A DNA stretch of 64,000 bases, from NCBI RefSeq assembly GCF_001468135.1, contig NZ_LNYU01000006.1, positions 1 to 64,000 of the forward strand, in the 5' to 3' direction. The DNA is from Legionella santicrucis (GTDB lineage Bacteria > Pseudomonadota > Gammaproteobacteria > Legionellales > Legionellaceae). The position numbers and the translations under genes were made by a program. The notes under the pieces were generated by a model. The model was given only the letters and a program-made list of their open reading frames with translations. It did not search any database and had not been told where the DNA came from. Shown piece by piece: positions 1 to 9,747 of the stretch (its first letter is position 1; each line of letters opens with the position of its first letter).

Positions 1-157
1 ATGCCTTTGATGTTTGCTCGCAGATTTTGATGGATCATTTCTCCGGGAAAAAATCTTTGGTTTTTGCTAATCACCAGTGACCTATTACGAACGTAATTGT
101 CCCCTGTTTCAAATAATCATTGAAACCTTGTTAGGATATTAAGCGGTTATACGTTTT

Positions 158-337
158 TTATAATTTATCTTTTTCTTCCAAGGTGATAATTCGAGCTTCA
201 TGCTCCAACAGTACAGGAATATCATCATGAATAGGAAAAGCCAACCGATCAAACTTACATATTAGTTCTTGTTTTTTTAACTGTAATTTTCCTTTACATA
301 AAGGACAAACTAATATTTCCAATAATTTTTTATCCAT
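158..337 (-). CDS. Trm112/YcaR-family small zinc-binding-like protein (UPF0434)
   Basis: A 59-aa protein read directly from the minus strand: it begins [18 protein letters not shown] and ends in LEEKDKL. The N-terminal CPLC pair and later [17 protein letters not shown] are the hallmark of the YcaR/Trm112-like family, small proteins whose eukaryotic relatives activate methyltransferases; the bacterial role is unclear. An AGGAG ribosome site overlaps the tsaB stop codon just upstream, so it is probably translated in the same transcript as tsaB, yoaA and fdxA. Only the first Cys pair is complete (one later Cys at residue 27), so zinc binding is not certain. The family assignment is firm. Confidence 0.85.
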   Translation of the reverse strand: MDKKLLEILVCPLCKGKLQLKKQELICKFDRLAFPIHDDIPVLLEHEARIITLEEKDKL

Positions 338-346
338 GGAAGACTC

Positions 347-997
347 CTAAGTGACTTTATTTCGGATGTATATAGGGTGTGCCGCAGCTGCCGAAACAGA
401 TTTTAATGCAGAAAATTGAGCAAATTGAATCATAGCAGCGGCAGAAGGATTGAGAAACAATTTGTTACTGACTAGTGATTTAGTCTTGGGGGTAAAATCT
501 TCCCAATATAAATCCACTCCTACTCCCGCAAGAATTACAGATTGCTCTTCAGGTATACTTATTTCATGTACTGGATTGACCTTTTCCTCTGCCATCCATT
601 GATCTTTGGCAAAATACGCCCAATACATTTCATGCATGCGCGCGTCTAATACTGTTAATACAGGTAGATGTACCCCCTGAGTTTGTTGACGAGCTAACCA
701 AGCTATAGCAGCTAAATTACTTACTGGAATTAATTCCAAGTCATGAGCATAAGCTAATCCTTTTGCAACACTGCAAGCAATACGCAAGCCAGTGAAACTC
801 CCAGGCCCACGTCCAAATACAATGCCATCAAGCTGATTCATTTGCAAACCAACATTTACCATTAATTTATCAATCATAGGTAAAATAAATTGTGCATGTG
901 TTTTAGGGTTGCTTTGTTCTTCACAAAGTAACTCTTTTCCAGTCAGCAATGCTATACTGGCTATTTCAGTCGATGTATCAATCGCTAATAGCTTCAT
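347..997 (-). CDS. tsaB: tRNA threonylcarbamoyladenosine biosynthesis protein TsaB
   Basis: 216 aa, close to the usual length of TsaB (about 230). The opening [18 protein letters not shown] and the FGRGPGSFTGLRIACSVAKGLA block (about residues 61-82) are typical of the ASKHA-fold TsaB/TsaD proteins. TsaB is the non-catalytic partner of TsaD, which with TsaE transfers threonylcarbamoyl to A37 of ANN-decoding tRNAs in the cytoplasm. The start lies inside the 3' end of the helicase gene (20-nt overlap) and the stop sits 9 nt before the Trm112-like start, so this is a translationally packed operon. No anomalies seen. Confidence 0.93.
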   Translation of the reverse strand: MKLLAIDTSTEIASIALLTGKELLCEEQSNPKTHAQFILPMIDKLMVNVGLQMNQLDGIVFGRGPGSFTGLRIACSVAKGLAYAHDLELIPVSNLAAIAWLARQQTQGVHLPVLTVLDARMHEMYWAYFAKDQWMAEEKVNPVHEISIPEEQSVILAGVGVDLYWEDFTPKTKSLVSNKLFLNPSAAAMIQFAQFSALKSVSAAAAHPIYIRNKVT

Positions 998-2933
998 TGG
1001 TCAACTCTAATTCTCTAATAAATTGAAGTACTTTCTGCTCATCTCGGGTTTTTGGTAATTGTGGTAAACTTGCTAATATTCGCCTACCATACTCTCTACC
1101 AGTAAGTCGTGGGTCGGCGATCATCAATACCCCTTTATCGGTGTTATCCCGAATTAAACGTCCCACTCCTTGTTTTAAAGCAATCACTGCACTTGGTAAA
1201 GATAACTCATCAAAACCAGATAATCCTTTTTCCTTCAAATAAGTCATTTTACCACGAATTACAGGATCTACAGGGCTAGAAAAAGGTATTTTATCAATAA
1301 TAACGCAAGATAATGCCTCTCCTTTTACATCAACTCCTTCCCAAAATGTTGAAGTTCCTAACAAAACGGCATTTCCTAATTGTCTAAAACGTTCTAATAA
1401 AATAGGTTTTGCCTCTGTTCCTTGGATAAGTAAGGGATAATTCAAATTGTTGGATATAATTTGCGCAACTTGTTTTAAAGACCTGTGACTGGTAAATAAA
1501 AAAAAGCTGCGTCCACCTAATGCTTCGATAAGTGGAATAGCACGTTTGATTAATAATTCATTATAAGTAGCACTCTTAGGATCAGGCAATCCTCTTGGAA
1601 AATATAATAATGCTTGTTGCTGGTAATTAAAGGGACTAGGCAATACTAAAGTCTGAGCTCCATGTAGCCCTAAAGGCTTACAAAAGCAATCAAAAGAATC
1701 CGCCATGGTTAAGGTTGCAGATGTAAATATATAAGTACAAGATTGTCTTTTTAGTAATTCGCTAAACGACTTAGCAACATCATAGGGTGTAGCATGAAAA
1801 ACTAAAGTATGTTTAAAACGTTCCAACCATCTAATTTTATCGTTAGTTTCTTCAGTGAAAATCAATAAAATCCTGGCAAAATCGACTAATCGCTCTTTAC
1901 AACGTCCAAGGCCAGGAAACTCAGAAAGAGAGATCTTATTGAAACATTCCATTAACTCATCTTTCAATGCCAACCAACGAGACCATATGTTCATAAATGT
2001 TTTATTTCGCTTTATTTCCTCCCAGCTTACTCGCTCCTCCGAAGGTAAACTTGTTAATAATTCATCCATCAACTTATCTGCTTTATGGCTTAAAACTTTT
2101 AAGGGTTGATTTGCAAGATCTAAAACAGGCCATTCTCTAATAAGATCATCCAATAAATCATGAAATTGTCGCGTACCAACTCGCTCTCCATTAAAATGAG
2201 TCGCTATTTCAGCAAGTTGATGTGCCTCATCAAAAATAATGACATCAACTCCTGGTAATAACTCACCAAATCCCTCTTCTTTTAGACGTGAGTCAGCAAA
2301 AAAAAGATGATGATTAATCACTACTACATCTGCCTCTAGCGCTCTCTTACGTGCTTTAACCAGAAAGCATGTTTCATGATTAGGGCATTCAACACCTAAG
2401 CAATTATCTATTGTTGATGTTACATAGGGCCAAACTGGAGAGTCCTCACTAAGCTCGGGTAATTCAGAACGATCACCATTTTTCATTTGAGAGAGTTTGC
2501 TTCGGACATGGGCCACTTCATGCGCACACTGCGGGCTTTGAAATTGCCCTTCTTCAGAATAGAGCTCAAGACGATATTCACAGATGTAATTTGCTCTACC
2601 TTTAAGATTTTGTACGTGCACTGATAATCCTAATGCCCTGACTAAGGTCGGTAAATCTTTTTGATAGAGTTGATCTTGTAACGTTTTAGTGGCAGTAGAA
2701 ATGAGTGTTTTTTTTCCGCTTAATAAACTGGGTAACAAATAAGCGAATGTTTTACCTGTTCCAGTTCCTGCTTCAGCTACCAGAGTAGATTTTTCCTCTA
2801 TTGCTGCAGCAATCGCCACAGCCAAATCGGATTGTGGCGCACGCGCTATAAATCCAGGGATCGCTGTAGAAAGTCGACCTTTCTCTCCTAGAGCTCGCTG
2901 ACATGATTGAATAAGTGAAGTGATTTCTACCAC
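978..2933 (-). CDS. yoaA: ATP-dependent DNA helicase of the YoaA/DinG (XPD-like, Fe-S) family
   Basis: 651 aa. Walker A AGTGTGKT (residues 55-62) and the DEAH box (IIFDEAHQ, near 235) define an SF2 helicase. Between them are four spaced cysteines (C118, then those in PQCAHE, NCLGVEC and HETC) expected for the XPD/DinG 4Fe-4S cluster. The C-terminal motifs QGVGRLIRD and [14 protein letters not shown] are standard for DinG/YoaA. The length fits YoaA (about 640) better than E. coli DinG (716). The family unwinds damaged or structured DNA in repair. It starts with GTG, overlapping the fdxA stop by 7 nt, and ends inside tsaB, so expression is probably coupled. Confidence 0.9.
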   Translation of the reverse strand: MVEITSLIQSCQRALGEKGRLSTAIPGFIARAPQSDLAVAIAAAIEEKSTLVAEAGTGTGKTFAYLLPSLLSGKKTLISTATKTLQDQLYQKDLPTLVRALGLSVHVQNLKGRANYICEYRLELYSEEGQFQSPQCAHEVAHVRSKLSQMKNGDRSELPELSEDSPVWPYVTSTIDNCLGVECPNHETCFLVKARKRALEADVVVINHHLFFADSRLKEEGFGELLPGVDVIIFDEAHQLAEIATHFNGERVGTRQFHDLLDDLIREWPVLDLANQPLKVLSHKADKLMDELLTSLPSEERVSWEEIKRNKTFMNIWSRWLALKDELMECFNKISLSEFPGLGRCKERLVDFARILLIFTEETNDKIRWLERFKHTLVFHATPYDVAKSFSELLKRQSCTYIFTSATLTMADSFDCFCKPLGLHGAQTLVLPSPFNYQQQALLYFPRGLPDPKSATYNELLIKRAIPLIEALGGRSFFLFTSHRSLKQVAQIISNNLNYPLLIQGTEAKPILLERFRQLGNAVLLGTSTFWEGVDVKGEALSCVIIDKIPFSSPVDPVIRGKMTYLKEKGLSGFDELSLPSAVIALKQGVGRLIRDNTDKGVLMIADPRLTGREYGRRILASLPQLPKTRDEQKVLQFIRELELTNEAISD

Positions 2934-3256
2934 TCTTCTTGTAGATATTGAAGTTTATCCTTAACCTCTTCCCAATCTTTAGCATCCGAAGGAGCATCTT
3001 TTTTAGATGTAATATTAGGCCAGTTTCTAACAAGCTTCGCATTTAACTCTTTAAATTGCTGCTGTTCGGGCGTTAAATCATCTTCGGAAACGATTGCATT
3101 CACAGGGCATTCCGGTTCACACAAAGCACAATCAATACATTCTTCAGGATGAATAACCAAAAAATTAGGCCCTTCATAAAAACAGTCAACAGGACAAACT
3201 TCAACACAATCAGTATACTTACATTTAATGCAACTTTCTGTTACTACAAAAGTCAT
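2927..3256 (-). CDS. fdxA: 7Fe ferredoxin FdxA
   Basis: 109 aa from ATG at 3256, chosen because AAAGG lies just upstream and [24 protein letters not shown] is the conserved N-terminus; an upstream in-frame extension to 3304 has no family similarity. The first cluster C-x7-C-x3-CP ([16 protein letters not shown]) and the second C-x2-C-x2-C-x3-CP ([12 protein letters not shown]) match bacterial [3Fe-4S][4Fe-4S] ferredoxins of the Azotobacter FdI/FdxA type, followed by a C-terminal acidic helix. It is a cytoplasmic electron carrier. The stop overlaps the GTG of the Fe-S helicase gene; cotranscription of an Fe-S helicase with a ferredoxin may be functional or incidental. Confidence 0.93.
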   Translation of the reverse strand: MTFVVTESCIKCKYTDCVEVCPVDCFYEGPNFLVIHPEECIDCALCEPECPVNAIVSEDDLTPEQQQFKELNAKLVRNWPNITSKKDAPSDAKDWEEVKDKLQYLQEEW

Positions 3257-3477
3257 GACGAACCTTTTTGAGCTGGTAATAATAGCTATTAAAGCATAAA
3301 ACAAGCTGTTTAAGTAGTAATTTTCTCAGTAATTAACTAAAACCATTGCTCCTTTATTTTTTATGTTGTAATAAATCTTAATCTTAAAGCAATTTTTAAT
3401 TCTTTTTGACCAAAAGCATCAAAATTGTCTATATTTATAAGCAAGTTGGATTAATTTTTTCACAAGGATACAGGCAA

Positions 3478-6087
3478 ATGGAGTTGGGGCAAAAAAATAG
3501 GATTATAAAACGCTTTTTAACCGAAAAAAGCGAAAATCCTGTTACAACAGATCTAAAAGATCAAGATTTAGCAAATTACGCTGATCTGAATGTTTTATTA
3601 GAACATATTGAACGCTATCAAAATGGCCTATTTAATTTTGAAACGCTCGAAACAGATCCAAACCAATGGCGAGAATTTTGTGGCATCATTAAATACTCCA
3701 CTACTTTTAAACCAGGCTTTCCTCCTATATTAAAAAGAATTAGTCTTAAAAAAGCTGAAGAAGGTATACGTTACACATTAAATGCACATGATATCGTTGC
3801 ATTACCAAATGATAATTATTATGCGCGATCAGCTAAAGTGCTTACTGAAATAGAGCCAGAATTAAATAAATTAATTTTAAACAGCAGGGCAAAATTATAT
3901 ACTTTAGTACAAGATTTTCCTGAAACGATAACTTTTGATGCATCAAGCACCTCGCAAATCAGCGTACACATGTCACAATTACAAGCAGAAATACTCTTAC
4001 TTGATAACAACTCAAAAAAAGAACAAATACGAAAAAAATTAACAGTGCTACACGATCTGAAGAACATTAATGAATTAAAACAAATGTGTATCTCTCGAGA
4101 CGATGGCTCTATGCTCAATTACTGTACGCTAGCAGAAGATATAGGTGGCGTTACAGAAAAAATCCCTTTAGTCAGCTTAAAGAGAGTAAAAAAGCAATTA
4201 CGCAATCTCTGTGAATGCTCAGAGCACTTTCTTATAGAGAATTATTATGCTGAAAGAGAGCGATATAAGCTTTGTACTGAGGCTATAATCAAATTGCCTA
4301 AGCGCGATGATATTAGAGAGGTTCAACATGAAGCCATAGCACTTAATATTTCTCGCCTATTGGGACTAGACACGGCTATTACGACATCAATTAGTTATAA
4401 TAATTATCCAGCACTATTTATTCTTTTTTCCGATATACGCTTATTAAGCGATTTCGCTTCAGGAAAAACATTTACATCGTGGCTAAGTGGTAAAACTTAC
4501 ACCCATTATTCAACGATTAAACCTATAGGTGAGGGACTAGAGGCTGATTGTTTCGTTGATGACTTCAGCAAAGCACTCCCCTTATTTTATATATGTAGTG
4601 ATCCTGATACGATAGGCGGTAATTGTCAAAACAAAGCATTAAAGGAAGGAAAATCCCTTTTTATTTTTGATCAATCAGTGATGAGTACTGACAAATTCAT
4701 TCTTGATTCACGCCTTTGCTTAATACCAGGCGAATTTCTTCGCAAACATACCCGCCATGGCATAGGGCGTAATCGTACTCTTATCGAAGATTCATCATTC
4801 AATTCCAAATTTGAAAGCATCATGCAACTCAAAAATCTAAAGGACAAACTCATTCAGTATGTGAATCATGTTGCATGGCAACATCATCAGAAAATAACTA
4901 AAATTCAATGCAAACTTAAAAAAAATCTGAATTATGAAAAAAATAACCAACTCACTACTCAGTTAAACAATTTAATAATTCTTGAAAAAGATGCTGAGAT
5001 ACTTAAAGAAAGAATACAAGAACGTATAAAAACAATTGAAAATTTGTTTCCTCAAACAACCGGAGAAGTGAGTTCTATAGAGATAAGACAAGCATTAATT
5101 TTCGAAAAACTGATACATAATCCAATCTTATTTAGCGATGATGGGCGTCCCTATAAAAACCCATGGACATACAGACAATTCAACACGCTTAAAAAAGTAG
5201 ATGATTTGGACAATGGCTATATTCAACTTACTTTTGATGACAAAATTCCTACAGCTATGGTTGAGTTTATTAAACGCCGAAGCAAAAGTGACTCGCTAGT
5301 TCTTAATTCAGTTAAAAGCATACTGATTAGTAAAGAACAATTGATGGGTTTAACTGAAAGTCTACTTCATCCTGAACATCAATTAGCTCTAGATTCATCC
5401 ACTAACTACATAGATCTTATGGATTTAACCCTCATTAAAGAAGCTTATAATGCGGGAAACAGAACTCGCGTGATAAATGCTATTACTTCCTATAGTACAA
5501 AAATGAATTGTGGCACGAGTTCTAAGGATGAAAAAATAGTACTCATTACTGAAACAGAAAATCAACTCAAAACATACCTCGCAACAGCTTATGATAAAGG
5601 ATTTTGCAAACACGTACTAAAAAAATTCTACTTTGACGCCCAACAACAATTGCAGAAACTTATGCCTGTATTAGAAATTCCAGCTCAATTAAATGATGCA
5701 TTTATTGCTGCATTGCAATTGGATAGAGTATCGGGATTTAATGCTGTAGTTATAGAAGCAATAAAACATGACAAGATTAGTGATTCTCAATTTATATGCT
5801 TTCTGGATGAGTGCATTCAAAGAATCAATAACACAAAAAATTATATTGAAGCATTACAAGAAAGTCGCGAATTATCAAATACAGTAGAAAAAACAATATA
5901 TAAATTACGTACCCCTAAATCTTTTACAGTTTTATTAGCACTACAAATACAATATGGTGAATTAAATCAAGTTGATCCTATAATTATTAATAAACCTGAA
6001 AAAGGACTTGATACTTTTATAAAAGAACCGTTTGTAGCCAATACTGAGGAAATTAATGAACAAGAACAAATTATGCTCTCTCTTTAG
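3478..6087 (+). CDS. Large orphan protein, Dot/Icm effector candidate
   Basis: I do not recognise the family. The ATG at 3478 is chosen because AAGGA precedes it by 9 nt; the open frame reaches upstream only through TTG codons. 869 aa, no signal peptide, few hydrophobic stretches, Lys/Glu-rich helical parts (near residues 480-530 by eye). A central block around SGKTYTHYSTIKPIGEGLE and DPDTIGGNCQNKALKEGK, followed by FIFDQSVM and RHGIGRNRTLIED, looks like a folded catalytic or binding core with many polar conserved-looking residues. The C-terminus is rich in Glu/Gln (NTEEINEQEQ) and ends hydrophobic, as in the E-block secretion signals of Legionella effectors. Effector status is inference. Confidence 0.7.
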   Translation: MELGQKNRIIKRFLTEKSENPVTTDLKDQDLANYADLNVLLEHIERYQNGLFNFETLETDPNQWREFCGIIKYSTTFKPGFPPILKRISLKKAEEGIRYTLNAHDIVALPNDNYYARSAKVLTEIEPELNKLILNSRAKLYTLVQDFPETITFDASSTSQISVHMSQLQAEILLLDNNSKKEQIRKKLTVLHDLKNINELKQMCISRDDGSMLNYCTLAEDIGGVTEKIPLVSLKRVKKQLRNLCECSEHFLIENYYAERERYKLCTEAIIKLPKRDDIREVQHEAIALNISRLLGLDTAITTSISYNNYPALFILFSDIRLLSDFASGKTFTSWLSGKTYTHYSTIKPIGEGLEADCFVDDFSKALPLFYICSDPDTIGGNCQNKALKEGKSLFIFDQSVMSTDKFILDSRLCLIPGEFLRKHTRHGIGRNRTLIEDSSFNSKFESIMQLKNLKDKLIQYVNHVAWQHHQKITKIQCKLKKNLNYEKNNQLTTQLNNLIILEKDAEILKERIQERIKTIENLFPQTTGEVSSIEIRQALIFEKLIHNPILFSDDGRPYKNPWTYRQFNTLKKVDDLDNGYIQLTFDDKIPTAMVEFIKRRSKSDSLVLNSVKSILISKEQLMGLTESLLHPEHQLALDSSTNYIDLMDLTLIKEAYNAGNRTRVINAITSYSTKMNCGTSSKDEKIVLITETENQLKTYLATAYDKGFCKHVLKKFYFDAQQQLQKLMPVLEIPAQLNDAFIAALQLDRVSGFNAVVIEAIKHDKISDSQFICFLDECIQRINNTKNYIEALQESRELSNTVEKTIYKLRTPKSFTVLLALQIQYGELNQVDPIIINKPEKGLDTFIKEPFVANTEEINEQEQIMLSL

Positions 6088-6134
6088 TTTAAGTAAGCTA
6101 ATTTGTACTTTAAAAGGTAGTAAATGGAGCTATT

Positions 6135-6692
6135 ATGCCTATACATGAAAGACGTCAGCATTTCCGGGTAGAAGATCATATCTACTTTAATTATCAAATT
6201 ATGGAGCCGGGAGAGTTATGTCCCGATCGAGCAGTTGTGGAGCAACTCTTAGGGAAAAATGGACAACGGTACCTAGAAGCAGCCCATTATTTTCAAGAAA
6301 TTGATTATGAAATGGCAGAGCTAACCCAAATTATAGCGCTCAAAGAGCCAACCATAGCTCATTATCTTAATCTACTCAATGCAAAAATCGATTATTTATC
6401 GCGACAAATGCTCATGACAAATACAATTCATTTACGTAAAGTCAATATAAGTTTAGGAGGGATGGCATTTAAAACTCCTGATCTTATTAAAGAGAAAACA
6501 CGTTTAAAATTAGTGATTTATACCAAACCTAAAATGATACCCATCATTATTGAAAGCACTGTAGTTTACAGTCAATATCAAACTGAACATACCTACCGTA
6601 CTGCAGTATCATTTAATGAGTTAACAAGTGAGCAGGAACAAATTCTTTCACAACATATTTTATTAGCCCAGGCGAAACATCGTTCTGACTAA
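6135..6692 (+). CDS. PilZ-domain protein (c-di-GMP binding candidate)
   Basis: 185 aa. The N-terminus has ERRQHFRVED, which contains the RxxxR motif (RQHFR), and the later NISLGGMAF supplies the D/NxSxxG motif; together these are the two c-di-GMP contact motifs of PilZ domains. A helical insert of about 80 residues (roughly 25-100) separates them, as in some other PilZ proteins. GGAG precedes the ATG by 5 nt. It stands alone between an effector candidate and yggX. Expected role: cytoplasmic c-di-GMP receptor that controls motility, pili or surface behaviour; the partner cannot be read from the sequence. Confidence 0.85.
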   Translation: MPIHERRQHFRVEDHIYFNYQIMEPGELCPDRAVVEQLLGKNGQRYLEAAHYFQEIDYEMAELTQIIALKEPTIAHYLNLLNAKIDYLSRQMLMTNTIHLRKVNISLGGMAFKTPDLIKEKTRLKLVIYTKPKMIPIIIESTVVYSQYQTEHTYRTAVSFNELTSEQEQILSQHILLAQAKHRSD

Positions 6693-6770
6693 AAATAAAA
6701 AGTAATTTTCAGTACAAAATTGCCAAATAACACGTAAACTATAACACGTTGTTATGAACAAGAGACAAAT

Positions 6771-7046
6771 ATGAGCAGAATAGTGCATTGTTGTAAATTG
6801 AAACAAGATGCTGAAGGCATGTTAAAACCTCCCTTCCCAGGACCATTAGGAGAACGAATTTATAATGAGGTATCAAAACAAGCCTGGAATATGTGGCTAA
6901 GTCATCAAACCATGCTTATTAATGAATATCGCTTGAATTTAATGGAAGCCAAGGCACGTGATTTTTTAAAAGAAGAAATGCAAAAATACTTTTTTGGAGA
7001 AGGTTCAGAAACGCCTGCAGGCTATACGCCTAAATCATCATCTTAA
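6771..7046 (+). CDS. yggX: YggX, Fe(II)-trafficking / oxidative damage protection protein
   Basis: 91 aa, the usual size. The start [16 protein letters not shown], then [20 protein letters not shown] and the core [28 protein letters not shown], are diagnostic of YggX. The family protects Fe-S enzymes from oxidants; the conserved Cys near the N-terminus is present (here as CC). There is no mutY partner beside it, unlike E. coli. A short Pro/Ser-rich tail ([11 protein letters not shown]) extends the family core. Confidence 0.93.
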   Translation: MSRIVHCCKLKQDAEGMLKPPFPGPLGERIYNEVSKQAWNMWLSHQTMLINEYRLNLMEAKARDFLKEEMQKYFFGEGSETPAGYTPKSSS

Positions 7047-7200
7047 AAACGACCATGAAGCGCTCAATGATCCCGTAAAATCCCTTATCAAAGATAGGGA
7101 TATATCGCAGTAAGCGTTCACGCCCCATGCACCGAAAGGCTGAATCTCGCGCAATATGCGCCAAATAAAGCCTTTCACCAAATGCCCTGAACAAATACAT
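7030..7200 (-). other. Short open frame in a GC-richer segment (doubtful gene or remnant)
   Basis: A 56-codon frame on the minus strand, beginning MYLFRAFGERLYLAHIARDS and running into the 3' end of yggX. The segment from about 7050 to 7200 is visibly richer in G and C than its surroundings and the residues look protein-like (FRCMGRERLLRYIPIFDKGF), but there is no clear ribosome site and I recognise no family. It may be a piece of a decayed mobile element or a short unannotated gene. The rest of the gap to 7287 shows nothing else. Confidence 0.25.
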
Positions 7201-7287
7201 ATTGCATTGGTATAAGGGTATGGGATCAGTGCTCAATAAAACAGTTCGACATAAAAAATATCATTATTTATATCGAATCCACATTAA

Positions 7288-8094
7288 CTACCGAAACCCT
7301 AAAGCCAAAAGTGTACCACCTATTCCAAGGGCAGTAATTGTTGCACCTACGAAAAAAGTACACCAAGATGATGATTTTTGTTTAGAACTTGAACCCTCAT
7401 GTCCCATCTCAGATTTTATACTAAGCTCTCTTCCAGGTGTTGTTTTAACCTTATTTTCTATGAAAAAAGTATTTCTATTTTTACTTGGTGCATTGTACGC
7501 TCTTTGCTTCGCTTTAAGATATGGACAAACAAACAATTTAGGAGTTACAGGTTTTTTGTCTATTTCTAGATCGGTTTTAAGAGCTAAGCTCACCGCGTGA
7601 ATTTCATTAATCTTGAGCGACTTTGCCAGCTCAGGGAAAAGTTTTGCAATAATTAACGACGTTCCCAAAACCGCTCCTCCTGAACCTACCTTGGCAGCAG
7701 ATATCCCTGATAAGTTCTGTAAGTCTGAACATATTATATGCAATTTTTCTAAGCTTTTTATCAGCGCGTCTTGAACATGAAGAGGAATATTTTCCACTAT
7801 TTTTTCTGGGGTTGAATGTCCTTCTGTACCTAGTTGTGATGCCAAATCAATTAAAATATCTGTTCCTATATAAGAACGTAGCGCGGTGATTAATTCAGCA
7901 CAATGCTCATATTGTAATCCCAACAGTGGCATACCTTCATCTGTCTTTTTGCATTTGGATGCTAGGCAATATAAATTTTCATAAGCATTCAGACTATTTT
8001 CGCCTTGACATGTCTTAAGTAACGATTTAAGGGCCTGAGCATATTCCTCATTACCCTCTTGGAAAAGAGAAGTGAGTAATTTGCTCAGCAACAA
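7288..8094 (-). CDS. Orphan with C-terminal membrane segment, out-of-frame continuation of the upstream gene
   Basis: 268 codons, starting at a TTG inside the end of the 476-aa gene (44-nt overlap, different frame); no ATG or good ribosome site is near the start. An in-frame TAA lies about 45 nt upstream of that TTG, so the frame is not open much further. The protein is helical, contains a small-residue stretch (ISAAKVGSGGAVLGTSLIIAKL) and ends in one clear transmembrane segment (FFVGATITALGIGGTLLALGF) after a Ser/Lys-rich linker. No family recognised. It may be made by translational coupling, by ribosomal frameshifting as a fusion with the upstream protein, or be the broken 3' half of one ancestral gene. 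Confidence 0.6.
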   Translation of the reverse strand: MLLSKLLTSLFQEGNEEYAQALKSLLKTCQGENSLNAYENLYCLASKCKKTDEGMPLLGLQYEHCAELITALRSYIGTDILIDLASQLGTEGHSTPEKIVENIPLHVQDALIKSLEKLHIICSDLQNLSGISAAKVGSGGAVLGTSLIIAKLFPELAKSLKINEIHAVSLALKTDLEIDKKPVTPKLFVCPYLKAKQRAYNAPSKNRNTFFIENKVKTTPGRELSIKSEMGHEGSSSKQKSSSWCTFFVGATITALGIGGTLLALGFR

Positions 8095-9481
8095 GTATTG
8101 CAGTAGAAAGTAATGCAGCGCAGTGTCTACTGTCTGTTAAACTTGGTGCTAATAACTCCCCTTTGATTCCTAAATCAGGAAGCTCTTTATCCTGATAAAA
8201 ACACTCTTTTTCATTAGGATGCAGAACAGGTACTCCATTTCCATCTTTCATATTAAATGCATAGGCCAGCGCTTTAGCATTATTTTCAATTGTCTTGAAA
8301 CTTAACTGAGACGCCACAGGAAGTTCTGTTCTTTTACTTTTTCCTTGAGTGACTACTAAATGTTGAATCATAGCTGTCTGTATAATACCAGTGAGAAAAT
8401 CATCCAGGACATTTGTTTCTTCAATGGATTTCCGAGTAGCTTTTGCAATTTGTTTCAAAACATTGCTCATTAACGAAGTTGGATCAAAATCAAATTCTTT
8501 TTCTAAGGTAGCAAAGATTGAGAGCATGACGTTGAGTTGGCGATTTTGGATCACACGCACACGCTCATTATCTTCTAATCGCCCAGACATTAATATCTTT
8601 TGCTGGAAAGGAGTAAGTTGATGAAACTTGCCTTCAGCTAAACGAATAAGCTTCATCAAGTCTTCCGTATCAACCTGTGTTAATGCCTTTTTGCTGGGAA
8701 AATGAACTATCCATCCAAGTGGGGCAGACTCTGCTTTGGATTTTTTAGAAGTCACTAATAATCCATTATTTTGAAAAGTTAATCCCTCCTCCAATTGAGG
8801 CTGAATTTTAATATCTGAAAGAGAGCTAAGATCAATAGTACGCTTTTTTACAATGAGTTTTGTGTTACCTTCATCCAATGAAAAATCACCTTTTTGAAGA
8901 GCCTCTGAAATTTCTTTGTATTCTGTTGGACTTATATCTAGTAAACAAGGAACATAGACAAAACTATTTTTTGTCAACAAACCTGGTAATGATAGAACTG
9001 GCTGCCAAACTGCTGTATGAATGGTACCAAATAATCCCTGCTCCCCACAAATCATGGAATTTCGCTCATAAACCGCCTGAGTTAAACGGTTAAGTATTTT
9101 GGCTTCGCCCAAAGGGTAAGAAGAAAGTTGATGAAGTTTTAAATTATCTTTTATAACCTTAGAAACATCTTTAGGGACATCAAAAAAATCAGTTTGATCA
9201 GCCCCTTCTCCTACTTTATCAATTGCATAATCTTTATAATTACTACGAACTACTTGAGTCAAGGAAGCACTACGTTGTGATTGACCAAAATGAAAACGCA
9301 TGATTAATGCACCTACATTATTAAAATCTTCACAAAATTGGAACGTTTTTGGTGGTATCCCGTCTTCATGCTCTATTATTTTACTTAAAGGTTTATCACT
9401 ATATTGAATTCCTTCCTCCGTAAATTGCACCCCCTCATAAGTTAAAGTAAATCCAGTACCATATTCTACTTTCGTTTTCAT
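8051..9481 (-). CDS. Orphan protein behind a PmrA-like box, Dot/Icm effector candidate
   Basis: 476 aa from ATG at 9481, chosen over an upstream TTG because GGTGG precedes it. No signal peptide or membrane segment. The N-terminus is beta-rich (KVEYGTGFTLTYEGVQFTEEGIQYS), the remainder mixed, with LTPFQQKILMSGRLEDNERVR near residue 295. No family recognised. The protein ends abruptly (QITHFSFPRG) at a point where another frame carries on for 255 codons, so it may be shorter than the ancestral product. A direct repeat matching the PmrA consensus lies 41 nt upstream of the start, which in Legionella often marks effector genes; effector status remains inference. Confidence 0.7.
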   Translation of the reverse strand: MKTKVEYGTGFTLTYEGVQFTEEGIQYSDKPLSKIIEHEDGIPPKTFQFCEDFNNVGALIMRFHFGQSQRSASLTQVVRSNYKDYAIDKVGEGADQTDFFDVPKDVSKVIKDNLKLHQLSSYPLGEAKILNRLTQAVYERNSMICGEQGLFGTIHTAVWQPVLSLPGLLTKNSFVYVPCLLDISPTEYKEISEALQKGDFSLDEGNTKLIVKKRTIDLSSLSDIKIQPQLEEGLTFQNNGLLVTSKKSKAESAPLGWIVHFPSKKALTQVDTEDLMKLIRLAEGKFHQLTPFQQKILMSGRLEDNERVRVIQNRQLNVMLSIFATLEKEFDFDPTSLMSNVLKQIAKATRKSIEETNVLDDFLTGIIQTAMIQHLVVTQGKSKRTELPVASQLSFKTIENNAKALAYAFNMKDGNGVPVLHPNEKECFYQDKELPDLGIKGELLAPSLTDSRHCAALLSTAILVAEQITHFSFPRG

Positions 9482-9521
9482 AATAACCACCAAGAAAAAT
9501 GAATTCTTATTTTACGAATTA

Positions 9522-9541
9522 ATTATTAAGAAAACATTAAG
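9522..9541 (-). promoter_or_regulatory. PmrA-box-like direct repeat
   Basis: Read on the minus strand the site is CTTAATGTT-TT-CTTAATAAT. The Legionella PmrA consensus is cTTAATATT-N2-cTTAATATT, so each half matches 8 of 9 positions with the correct 2-nt spacer. TAAAAT, a plausible -10, follows about 9 nt downstream, and the ATG of the 476-aa orphan is 41 nt away. The local DNA is very AT-rich, which raises the chance rate, but the two aligned C residues and spacing argue against accident. Confidence 0.6.
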
Positions 9542-9747
9542 CAAAAATAATGTTCTTTATGGGGTATTATTAACAATAGAATATTCATTTTTCTTATTAG
9601 AAATAAATGTAAACGAAATAATTTTTATCTTTATTCACATTTACGCGTAGACTAAAAAATCGGTTTCTTTTGATTATCAAAATAAATATTTTATTTTCTT
9701 CAATACTTTTCTTTAATTTTTTAAATTATTCATATAATAATAGAAAC

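Noticed and set aside
1-157. Gene upstream of the Trm112-like frame
   Set aside because: No frame with a start or ribosome site on either strand; nothing supported.
3406-3477. N-terminal extension of the 869-aa orphan from TTG
   Set aside because: No ribosome site for the TTG; ATG 3478 has AAGGA at good spacing.
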